Source of the DNA: Sphingomonas sp. R-74633
GTDB taxonomy: Bacteria; Pseudomonadota; Alphaproteobacteria; Sphingomonadales; Sphingomonadaceae
DNA: 64,000 bases
Assembly (NCBI RefSeq): GCF_013416555.1
Contig: NZ_JACCFG010000001.1
Location: 1,116,001-1,180,000 of the forward strand
Direction of reading: 5' to 3'
Shown: piece after piece, positions 16,223 through 23,845 of the stretch
Numbering within the stretch: position 1 is the first letter of the stretch
Layout: the number at the start of each line of letters is the position of its first letter
Made by a program: the position numbers and the translations under genes
Notes under the pieces: generated by a model
The model's database searches: none
Seen by the model: only the letters and a program-made list of their open reading frames with translations
What the model was told of the DNA's origin: nothing

Positions 16223-17824
16223 ATGAGCGCCCCGGTGCTCGATTCGAGGGTTGCGGCGGACGCTGAGGATTTCCGCGCCCGCGCCGCGCATAACCGCACG
16301 CTGGTGGACCAGCTCCGCGCCGATGTCGCCCAGGCGGCGCTCGGCGGCAGCGAGGCTTCGCGTGAACGCCACACCGCCCGCGGCAAGCTGCTGCCCCGCG
16401 AGCGAGTCGAGCGGCTGCTCGATCCCGGCGCGCCGTTCCTCGAGATCGGCCAGCTCGCCGCCTGCGACATGTACGAAGGCGAAGTCCCCGGCGCGGGCAT
16501 GATCGCCGGCGTGGGCCGCGTCTCCGGCCGCACCGTGATGATCGTCTGCAACGACGCCACGGTGAAGGGCGGCACCTATTATCCGATGACGGTGAAGAAG
16601 CACCTGCGCGCCCAGGAGATTGCCGAGCAGAACCGCCTGCCCTGCATCTATCTGGTCGACTCCGGTGGTGCGAACCTGCCCCACCAGGCCGAGGTCTTCC
16701 CCGACCGCGATCATTTCGGCCGGATCTTCTTCAACCAGGCGAACATGTCGGCGCAGGGCATCCCGCAGATCGCCTGCGTGATGGGCAGCTGCACCGCGGG
16801 CGGCGCCTATGTCCCCGCGATGAGCGACGAGAGCGTGATCGTCCGCGAACAGGGCACGATCTTCCTCGCCGGCCCGCCGCTGGTGAGGGCGGCGACGGGC
16901 GAAGTCATCACTGCTGAGGATCTGGGCGGCGGCGACCTCCATGCCCGCAAATCCGGCGTGGTCGATCATCTCGCCGAGAATGACGAGCATGCGCTGGCCA
17001 TCGTCCGCGACATCGTCAGCCATCTCCCCGCCGATCGCACGCCCGACATCGCGCTGCGCGAGCCGCGCGCGCCGAAATATGCGCCGGAAGAGCTGTACGG
17101 CATCATTCCCGAGGACGTCCGCGCCCCGTACGACGTGCATGAGGTCATCGCCCGCCTCGTCGACGGCAGCGAATTCCACGAGTTCAAGGCGCTCTACGGC
17201 ACCACCCTGGTCTGCGGCTTCGCGCATATCTGGGGCATGCCGGTGGGCATCATCGCCAATAACGGCGTGCTGTTCAGCGAGAGCGCGCAAAAGGGCGCGC
17301 ATTTCATCGAGCTGGCCTGCCAGCGCCGCGTGCCCTTGCTCTTCCTCCAGAATATCTCGGGCTTCATGGTCGGCGGGAAGTACGAGGCGGAAGGCATTGC
17401 GAAACATGGCGCAAAGCTGGTCACTGCCGTCGCAACCGCCACGGTGCCCAAGCTCACCGTGCTGATCGGCGGCAGCTTCGGCGCCGGCAATTACGGCATG
17501 TGCGGCCGCGCTTACAGCCCGCGCTTCCTGTTCACCTGGCCCAACAGCCGGATCAGCGTGATGGGCGGCGAGCAGGCAGCCTCGGTCCTCGCCACCGTCC
17601 ACCGCGACGCCGAGAAATGGTCGCCTGAGGAAGCGGAAGCCTTCAAGGCCCCGATCCGCCAGCGCTACGAGGATGAAGGCAACCCCTGGCACGCCACCGC
17701 GCGGCTGTGGGACGACGGCATCATCGACCCCGCCCAGACCCGTGACGTCCTCGGCATCGCGCTTGCCACCACGCTCAACGCCCCGATCCCCGAACGTCCG
17801 GCGTTCGGCGTGTTCCGGATGTGA
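16223..17824 (+). CDS. mccB: 3-methylcrotonyl-CoA carboxylase, carboxyltransferase (beta) subunit
   Basis: This 533-residue subunit transfers carboxyl groups from biotin to 3-methylcrotonyl-CoA, the second step after ivd in leucine breakdown. It is a full-length two-domain carboxyltransferase with [18 protein letters not shown], the acyl-CoA-binding block [13 protein letters not shown] and the C-terminal [20 protein letters not shown] and [15 protein letters not shown]. The last two distinguish methylcrotonyl-CoA from propionyl-CoA carboxylases. The ATG follows AGGAAGGA at slightly long spacing. The alpha subunit mccA is 1 kb downstream on the same strand. Confidence 0.94.
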   Translation: MSAPVLDSRVAADAEDFRARAAHNRTLVDQLRADVAQAALGGSEASRERHTARGKLLPRERVERLLDPGAPFLEIGQLAACDMYEGEVPGAGMIAGVGRVSGRTVMIVCNDATVKGGTYYPMTVKKHLRAQEIAEQNRLPCIYLVDSGGANLPHQAEVFPDRDHFGRIFFNQANMSAQGIPQIACVMGSCTAGGAYVPAMSDESVIVREQGTIFLAGPPLVRAATGEVITAEDLGGGDLHARKSGVVDHLAENDEHALAIVRDIVSHLPADRTPDIALREPRAPKYAPEELYGIIPEDVRAPYDVHEVIARLVDGSEFHEFKALYGTTLVCGFAHIWGMPVGIIANNGVLFSESAQKGAHFIELACQRRVPLLFLQNISGFMVGGKYEAEGIAKHGAKLVTAVATATVPKLTVLIGGSFGAGNYGMCGRAYSPRFLFTWPNSRISVMGGEQAASVLATVHRDAEKWSPEEAEAFKAPIRQRYEDEGNPWHATARLWDDGIIDPAQTRDVLGIALATTLNAPIPERPAFGVFRM

Positions 17825-17853
17825 CGACTGTCCGATTTCCTGAAAGGTCCGCT

Positions 17854-18369
17854 ATGAAGCTTGTTCTCGCAGCCGCCCTCGCCTTCCTCGCGCCGCTTCC
17901 CGCGCTGGCGCAGACCGGTCCTACCACGCCGACCCAGAAGCTGCCCCCGGCCAACCCGCTCCCCTATGAGGACCCGGAAGTCGCCGCGGTAATGACTCCG
18001 ATCAATGCCCTGTTCGCCGCGATCGCCAGGCGCGACGGCCAGGCGGCGTTGCCCTATGTCCGCGCCGAGGGCCGCGCCACCGCGACCGGTACCAAGCCCG
18101 ACGGCACCCCGGTGATCACCAGTCATAGCTGGGCCGAGTTCGCCGCCGGCATCACCCCCGGCCCCGAGCGCTTCGAGGAGCGGATGACCGGCCCCGCGGT
18201 CGAGATCGACGGCGACATCGCGATGGTCTGGGGCGACTATGTCTTCCTGGTCGATGGCAAGACCCGCCACTGCGGCGTCGACCATTTCGACCTGGTCCGC
18301 GACAATGGCAGCTGGAAGATCCTCAACGTCACCTGGTCGCGCCGCACCACGGGCTGCCCCGGGCAATGA
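17854..18369 (+). CDS. Exported NTF2-like/DUF4440-type protein
   Basis: The 171-residue protein has a clear signal peptide, MKLVLAAALAFLAPLPALAQ. The rest resembles small NTF2-like proteins: a first helix with MTPINALFAAIARRDGQA and a sheet ending in FDLVRDNGSWKILNVTW. The function is unknown; such folds bind small ligands. The ATG is 30 bases after the mccB stop, and the stop overlaps the next gene by 4 bases. It therefore sits inside the methylcrotonyl-CoA carboxylase operon, though it is exported and so cannot act on the CoA thioesters directly. Confidence 0.75.
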   Translation: MKLVLAAALAFLAPLPALAQTGPTTPTQKLPPANPLPYEDPEVAAVMTPINALFAAIARRDGQAALPYVRAEGRATATGTKPDGTPVITSHSWAEFAAGITPGPERFEERMTGPAVEIDGDIAMVWGDYVFLVDGKTRHCGVDHFDLVRDNGSWKILNVTWSRRTTGCPGQ

Positions 18370-18674
18370 GCCGAGATACGCTCTTCCTGCTCGACACCGA
18401 CTGGGCAGACCCCGCGCTGGGCGGCGAGCGGCATTTCTACTGCAAGGAATGCATGATCGTGGAGGGCCTGCTAGCCACCTTCCCCGAGCGTGCTGCGAAT
18501 ATCGACGTGGTCCGCATCGCCTGGCCGCGCCCGCGCACCGCCGTGATCGCGGCGATCGGCGCGGAGAACCAGAACCTGCCCGCGCTCGCTTGGGACGGTG
18601 GCTTCGCCAACGAGATCGAGGCCCTGCTCGCCGCGCTGGCAGAGCGCCACGGCTTCCCGGAGCGCCACCCGTGA
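18366..18674 (+). CDS. DUF3088 family protein
   Basis: The 102-residue protein begins MSRDTLFLLDTDWADPA and has FYCKECMIVEGLLATFPE, a C-x2-C pair with the glutaredoxin-like context of DUF3088 proteins. These small proteins are predicted thioredoxin-fold relatives of unknown role. It overlaps the preceding gene as ATGA, a sign of translational coupling. It is placed between mccB and mccA, but a part in leucine catabolism is only a guess. Confidence 0.75.
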   Translation: MSRDTLFLLDTDWADPALGGERHFYCKECMIVEGLLATFPERAANIDVVRIAWPRPRTAVIAAIGAENQNLPALAWDGGFANEIEALLAALAERHGFPERHP

Positions 18675-18797
18675 GGGCTGTCCTACACGGCCGAAACATG
18701 CCCATGCTTGGCCGACGGGCGGAATTTGCACGCGCTTTATTTTCATAGGCCGCAAGCGCGAATTTAGTGAAGTTTGCGAAGGTTCGGAACGAGCAAG

Positions 18798-20666
18798 ATG
18801 TTGAAATCACTGCTGATTGCTAATCGCGGGGAAATTGCCTGCCGCATCATTCGCACCGCCCGGACGATGGGTGTGCGCACGATCGCAGTCTATTCGGATG
18901 CCGACTCGAAGGCATTGCACGTCCGCGAGGCCGACGAGGCGGTGCATATCGGCCCCTCCCCCGCCCGCGAGAGCTATCTGGTCGGCGAGAAGATCATTGC
19001 CGCCGCCAAGGCTACCGGCGCCGAGGCGATCCACCCCGGCTACGGCTTCCTTTCAGAGAACGCAGACTTCGCCGAAGCGGTGATCGCCGCCGGGCTGGTC
19101 TGGGTCGGCCCCAGGCCCGACAGCATCCGCGCAATGGGGCTGAAGGACGCCGCCAAGGCGCGGATGATTGCCGCCGGCGTGCCCGTCACCCCCGGCTATC
19201 TCGGCGAGGACCAGTCGCCCGACCGACTCAAGGCCGAAGCGGACGCGATCGGCTATCCGGTGCTGATCAAGGCCGTGGCCGGCGGCGGCGGCAAGGGCAT
19301 GCGCCGCGTCGATGCAGCGGAGGACTTCGCCGACGCGCTCGCCTCCTGCCAGCGCGAGGCCGCCAGTTCGTTCGGCGACGAGCGCGTGCTGATCGAGAAG
19401 TATATCCTCTCACCCCGCCATATCGAAGTGCAGGTGTTCGGCGACAGCCACGGCAATGTCGTCCATTTGTTCGAGCGCGACTGCTCGCTCCAGCGCCGCC
19501 ACCAGAAGGTGATCGAGGAAGCCCCGGCCCCCGGCATGGACGAAGCGACCCGCGAGGCGATCTGCGCTGCCGCCGTCCGCGCTGCCCAGGCGGTGGACTA
19601 TGTCGGCGCCGGCACGATCGAGTTCATCGCCGACGCCAGCGAGGGCCTGCGCGCCGACCGCATCTGGTTCATGGAGATGAACACCCGGCTGCAGGTCGAG
19701 CATCCGGTGACCGAGGAGATCACCGGCCAGGATCTGGTCGAATGGCAGCTTCGGGTCGCCTCGGGCGAGCCGCTGCCGCTTCGTCAGGACGCGCTCGCGA
19801 TCACCGGCCACGCCATGGAAGCGCGCCTCTATGCCGAGGATCCCGCGACCGGCTTCCTGCCCTCGATCGGCCCGCTGACCGAGTTCGACCTCAACGACGG
19901 CATGATCCGATCGGATAGCGGCGTCGAGGAAGGCGGCGAGGTATCGCCCTTCTACGATCCGATGATCGCCAAGCTGATCGCGCACGGCATCGACCGCGAC
20001 GACGCGATCGAACGGCTTTCCAATGCACTACTCGGCACCAGTGTCTGGCCGGTGCGCACCAATGGCGCTTTCCTTCTCAAGGCGCTCGCCGACCCGGACT
20101 TCGCCGCGGGCAATCTCGATACCGGCCTGATCGCTCGTAAGGGCGACGCTTGGCTGCCGCCCAGGCTCCCCCGAGAAGATGTGCTGCGCGGCGCGGCCTG
20201 GCGCCTGATCGAGGACGAGGAGGGCGAAACGCCCCGCCTGCCCGGCTTCCGCCTCAACGCGCCGCAGCGCCTGACGGCTGTGCTAGATGTCCATGGCACC
20301 CGCGTACCGGTGGACTTCGTCGAGCCGGCCGAGAATTGGTACATGCGCCACGTCGATGACCGGGTGATGGTCAACGAGGAAGGCCAGACTTTTGCGATCA
20401 GCCTTGCCCGATTCGATGCTGCCACCGGTGTGTCGGCGGGCGACGGTGCGATCCTCGCCCCGATGCCGGGCCGGGTCACGGCCGTCGATGTCGCGGCAGG
20501 CGACACCGTCACCAAGGGCCAGCGCCTCGTCACGCTCGAAGCGATGAAGATGGAACACGGCCTCACCGCCCCGTTCGACGGCATGATCGCCGAGCTCAAC
20601 GTGGCGCAGGGCAACCAGGTGAGCGAAGGCACGCTGCTGGTGAAGGTCGAGAAGGCGGAAGGCTGA
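18798..20666 (+). CDS. mccA: 3-methylcrotonyl-CoA carboxylase, biotin carboxylase (alpha) subunit
   Basis: The 622-residue subunit carries biotin carboxylase (about residues 1-450) and biotin-carrier (about 550-622) domains. It shows LLIANRGEIACRII, the ATP-grasp segment AVAGGGGKGMR, MEMNTRLQVEHPVTE and the biotin lysine motif EAMKMEH. It carboxylates biotin with ATP and bicarbonate for the beta subunit encoded upstream. The ATG at 18798 gives the family's normal N-terminus; the eight-codon extension upstream is unlikely. A MaoC-type hydratase gene follows 2 bases after the stop. Confidence 0.94.
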   Translation: MLKSLLIANRGEIACRIIRTARTMGVRTIAVYSDADSKALHVREADEAVHIGPSPARESYLVGEKIIAAAKATGAEAIHPGYGFLSENADFAEAVIAAGLVWVGPRPDSIRAMGLKDAAKARMIAAGVPVTPGYLGEDQSPDRLKAEADAIGYPVLIKAVAGGGGKGMRRVDAAEDFADALASCQREAASSFGDERVLIEKYILSPRHIEVQVFGDSHGNVVHLFERDCSLQRRHQKVIEEAPAPGMDEATREAICAAAVRAAQAVDYVGAGTIEFIADASEGLRADRIWFMEMNTRLQVEHPVTEEITGQDLVEWQLRVASGEPLPLRQDALAITGHAMEARLYAEDPATGFLPSIGPLTEFDLNDGMIRSDSGVEEGGEVSPFYDPMIAKLIAHGIDRDDAIERLSNALLGTSVWPVRTNGAFLLKALADPDFAAGNLDTGLIARKGDAWLPPRLPREDVLRGAAWRLIEDEEGETPRLPGFRLNAPQRLTAVLDVHGTRVPVDFVEPAENWYMRHVDDRVMVNEEGQTFAISLARFDAATGVSAGDGAILAPMPGRVTAVDVAAGDTVTKGQRLVTLEAMKMEHGLTAPFDGMIAELNVAQGNQVSEGTLLVKVEKAEG

Positions 20667-20668
20667 GC

Positions 20669-21124
20669 ATGGCAGGCAGGTTCTACGACGAGTGGCAAAT
20701 CGGCGACCTGATCGCCCACGAACTGCGCCGCACCGTGACCGAGACGGACAACCTCCTCTTCTCGACGATGACGCACAACACCCAGCCGCTGCACCTCGAT
20801 GCCGAGGCGGCGCGGGCGAGTGAGTTCGGCCAAATCCTCGTCAACGGCACCTTCACCTTCGCCCTGATGGTCGGCATCACCGTCGGTGACACCACCGCCG
20901 GCACGCTGGTTGCCAATCTCGGCTATGACGAACTGCGCATGCCCAAGCCGGTCTTCATCGGTGACACGCTGCGCGCGGAGAGCGAAGTAACCGAGCTGCG
21001 CCCGAGCAAGTCGCGCCCTGGCCAGGGCATCGTCACCTGGAAGCACCGGATGCTCAACCAGCGGGGCGAAGTGGTCTGCGAGTGCACCCGCTCCGCCCTG
21101 CTCAAGAGCCGGCCGGCGGCGTGA
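20669..21124 (+). CDS. MaoC-like hydratase
   Basis: The 151-residue protein has the hot-dog fold of MaoC hydratases, with FSTMTHNTQPLHLD matching the D-x4-N-x2-H type active-site segment. Such enzymes hydrate enoyl-CoA thioesters, often with (R)-specificity. It starts 2 bases after mccA and ends in a GTGA overlap with the amine oxidase gene. No crotonase-type methylglutaconyl-CoA hydratase lies in the cluster, so this one could serve as a hydratase for the pathway, but that is untested. Confidence 0.85.
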   Translation: MAGRFYDEWQIGDLIAHELRRTVTETDNLLFSTMTHNTQPLHLDAEAARASEFGQILVNGTFTFALMVGITVGDTTAGTLVANLGYDELRMPKPVFIGDTLRAESEVTELRPSKSRPGQGIVTWKHRMLNQRGEVVCECTRSALLKSRPAA

Positions 21125-22332
21125 AGGATCATGCCGACATCGTCGTGATCGGCGGCGGTGCGGCGGGCGTGGCTGCGCTGCGTACTCTTGCCGATGCGGG
21201 CAGGGACGTGCTGCTGCTCGAAGCGCAGGACCGGCTCGGCGGCCGTGCCCACACCGTCCACATCGCCGGCATGCCGATCGACATGGGCGCCGGCTGGCTC
21301 CACTCGGCACCGAAGAATCCCTGGGCCGCGATCGCCGAAGCGCGCGGATTTCATGTCTATCGCTCGCCGGCGCGCTGGGGCGAGCAATGGCGCGGACTAG
21401 GCGCCTCGAAGGAAGAGCAGCAGGCGCTTTGGGCGGCATTCCAGGCGTTCATGGAGGCGATGCACAATCCGCCGCCAAGCGACTGCGCGGCGGACCTGCT
21501 GCCGAAGGATAGCGAGTGGAACCCCGCGCTCGATGCGCTCTCCGGCTATATCAACGGCGCCCCGATGCGCGAGATGTCGGTGATCGACTGGCAGACCTAT
21601 GAAGACGCCTCGCTCGACATCAACTGGCGCGTCTGCGACGGCTATGGCGCGCTGGTCTCCTCCCATGCCGCGGCGCTGCCGGTGGCACTCGCGACGCCGG
21701 TGAACGCGATCGACACTTCGGGCAAACAGCTCCGCATCGAAACGCCGCGCGGGAGCATCACCGCCAACGCCGTGATCGTCACCGTCTCGTCCAACGTGCT
21801 CGCGAGCGGTGCGATCAGGCTGCCCGGCCACGACGCAATCCTCCACGCCGCCGCCCAGCTCCCGCTCGGCCTCGCCGACAAGCTGTTCTTCACGCTCGAG
21901 GGCGGCGAGGACGTCGACGACAATGCGCATCTGCTCGGCAACCCGCACAGCGCGTTGACCGGCACCTACACGCTCAAACCCTTCGGCCGTCCGCTGGTCG
22001 AATGCATGCTCGGCGGCGAAGGCGCGCGGGCGATGGAGAAGGAAGGGCTGAACGGCGCCGCCGCGTTCGCGATCGGCGAACTGGTCAATTTGCTCGGAAG
22101 CGACTGGCGCAGGAAGCTGCGCTTCGTCGCCGGATCGGCCTGGGGCCGCGAGACGCATATCCTCGGCGGCTACAGCCATGCCCGTCCCGGCCAGCACGGT
22201 GCGCGTGCAGTGCTGCGCGCGGGCGTGGATCCGCGCATCGGCTTTGCCGGCGAGGCCACGTCGGACGGGGAATTCTCCACCGCGCACGGCGCGTACAACA
22301 CCGGCGTCGCCGCAGCGAAGGCGCTGCTCTAG
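21121..22332 (+). CDS. Flavin-dependent amine oxidase
   Basis: The 403-residue protein starts at GTG, overlapping the previous stop as GTGA, and opens with the FAD-binding IVVIGGGAAGVAAL and DRLGGRAHT motifs. The C-terminal GFAGEATSDGEF and TGVAAAKALL complete the FAD site of the monoamine oxidase/polyamine oxidase superfamily. Substrate is unknown. It may be coupled to the MaoC gene by translation. The stop overlaps that of the monooxygenase gene on the other strand by 4 bases. Confidence 0.82.
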   Translation: MKDHADIVVIGGGAAGVAALRTLADAGRDVLLLEAQDRLGGRAHTVHIAGMPIDMGAGWLHSAPKNPWAAIAEARGFHVYRSPARWGEQWRGLGASKEEQQALWAAFQAFMEAMHNPPPSDCAADLLPKDSEWNPALDALSGYINGAPMREMSVIDWQTYEDASLDINWRVCDGYGALVSSHAAALPVALATPVNAIDTSGKQLRIETPRGSITANAVIVTVSSNVLASGAIRLPGHDAILHAAAQLPLGLADKLFFTLEGGEDVDDNAHLLGNPHSALTGTYTLKPFGRPLVECMLGGEGARAMEKEGLNGAAAFAIGELVNLLGSDWRRKLRFVAGSAWGRETHILGGYSHARPGQHGARAVLRAGVDPRIGFAGEATSDGEFSTAHGAYNTGVAAAKALL

Positions 22333-23792
22333 GCCGCCTTCTTCCCCACCACAGGATTGGAGAACTCCATCTCCTGGTCGATCCCGCCGAACCGCAGCGC
22401 CATCACGTCGCGCGCATAATTCTGGTTCAACCGCCACGGCTTGCGCGTGCCCTGGCGCGGCAGCTTGTCCGCCGCACGCTGGACATAGCCAGACGTGAAA
22501 TCGAGGAACGGCACTTCCTCCACCGGCGCGCTCACCCGCGGCGTGACCTGGCGCATCCCGCGCTTCGTCATCGCGTTGAGCAGCCGGGTGACATAGTTGG
22601 CGGTCAGGTCGCTCTTCAGCGTCCAGCTCGCATTGGTATAGCCGAACGAAATCGCGAAATTGGGCACGTCGGCGAACATCATGCCCTTGTAGGTCATCGC
22701 CTTGCCCGGTTCGAAGACCTTGCCGTCGACGGTGATCGGCATCCCGCTGAACAGCTGGATCTCCAGCCCCGTCGCCGTCACCACCAGATCCGCCGGCAGG
22801 TCCTTGCCCGAGCCGAGCCGGATCCCGTCCGCCGTGAAATGATCGATCGTGTCGGTTACCACTTCGGCTTTCCCGTCGCGCAGCGAAGCGAACAGGTCGG
22901 CATCGGGCACCAGGCAGACGCGCTGGTCCCAGGGATTGTAGCTCGGCGTGAAATGCGTGCCGACGTCATAGTCCGGCCCCAGCTCGTCACGGACCATCTG
23001 GACGATCCGCTCCTTGGTCTTGTCCGGGTTCTTGCGCGCCAGGCGGAAGAAGAATTGCTGGAGCAGCACGTTCTTCCAGCGGGTCAGGCCATAGGCGGTC
23101 ATCGCCGGCAGCCGCTTGCGCAGCCAGTTGGCGACTTTGTCCTCAGACGGACGCGAGACGATATAGGTCGGTGAGCGCTGGAGCATTGTCACGTGCTTCG
23201 CCTGCTTGGCCAGCTCGGGCACCAGGGTCACCGCCGTTGCGCCGCTACCGATCACGACGACGTTCTTGTCCTTGTAATCGACATCCTCGGTCCAGAATTG
23301 CGGATGGACGATCCGCCCCTTGAAGTCCGCCACGCCAGCGAAGTCGGGCGTGTGGCCGCGCTCGTAATTATAATAGCCGGTGCACAGGAACAGGAAGGCG
23401 CAGGTGAAGGTCACCGCCTCACCGCCGCGCTCGGCCGTGACCGTCCACAGCGCGTCCTCGCTCGACCAGCTCGCGCCGGTCACCTTGGTCGAATAGCGGA
23501 TATGCTCGCCGATCCCATGATCGCGCACCGCTTCGTCGAGATAGTTGAGGATTGAGGGCCCGTCGGCGATCGCCTTGCTGTCGGTCCAGGGGCGGAAGGA
23601 GAAACCCAAAGTGAACATGTCCGAGTCCGAGCGGATGCCCGGATAGCGGAACAGGTCCCAGGTGCCGCCCAGCCGCTCGCGCCCTTCCAGCACGACATAG
23701 GAGCGGTCGGGGCTGTTCGCCTGGAGATGCCAGGCCGCGCCGACGCCGGAGATGCCGGCCCCCACGATCACTACGTCGAAATGCTCGGCCAC
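22329..23792 (-). CDS. EthA-like Baeyer-Villiger flavin monooxygenase
   Basis: The 487-residue protein has two Rossmann motifs, VIVGAGISGVGAA and VVIGSGATAV, and the fingerprint FKGRIVHPQFW, which fits F-x-G-x3-H-x3-W of Baeyer-Villiger monooxygenases. Blocks such as GGTWDLFRYPGIRSDSDM and the C-terminal PWRLNQNYARD closely match my memory of mycobacterial EthA. It should oxidise ketones to esters or thioethers to sulfoxides with NADPH. The GTG start at 23792 follows GGGAGAG and gives AEHFDVVIVGAG, the usual N-terminus of the group. Confidence 0.87.
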   Translation of the reverse strand: MAEHFDVVIVGAGISGVGAAWHLQANSPDRSYVVLEGRERLGGTWDLFRYPGIRSDSDMFTLGFSFRPWTDSKAIADGPSILNYLDEAVRDHGIGEHIRYSTKVTGASWSSEDALWTVTAERGGEAVTFTCAFLFLCTGYYNYERGHTPDFAGVADFKGRIVHPQFWTEDVDYKDKNVVVIGSGATAVTLVPELAKQAKHVTMLQRSPTYIVSRPSEDKVANWLRKRLPAMTAYGLTRWKNVLLQQFFFRLARKNPDKTKERIVQMVRDELGPDYDVGTHFTPSYNPWDQRVCLVPDADLFASLRDGKAEVVTDTIDHFTADGIRLGSGKDLPADLVVTATGLEIQLFSGMPITVDGKVFEPGKAMTYKGMMFADVPNFAISFGYTNASWTLKSDLTANYVTRLLNAMTKRGMRQVTPRVSAPVEEVPFLDFTSGYVQRAADKLPRQGTRKPWRLNQNYARDVMALRFGGIDQEMEFSNPVVGKKAA

Positions 23793-23845
23793 GCGTCTCT
23801 CCCGCCCGATCTGTTTACACCACTGTAAGCAGAAAACGCGCGGGC

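Noticed and set aside
13969-16266. A 765-codon open frame on the plus strand opposite the M13 peptidase gene
   Set aside because: The minus-strand frame encodes a complete M13 peptidase with zinc motif and lipobox; the plus frame is Arg/Gly/His-rich, has no recognisable domain and arises from high GC at third positions.
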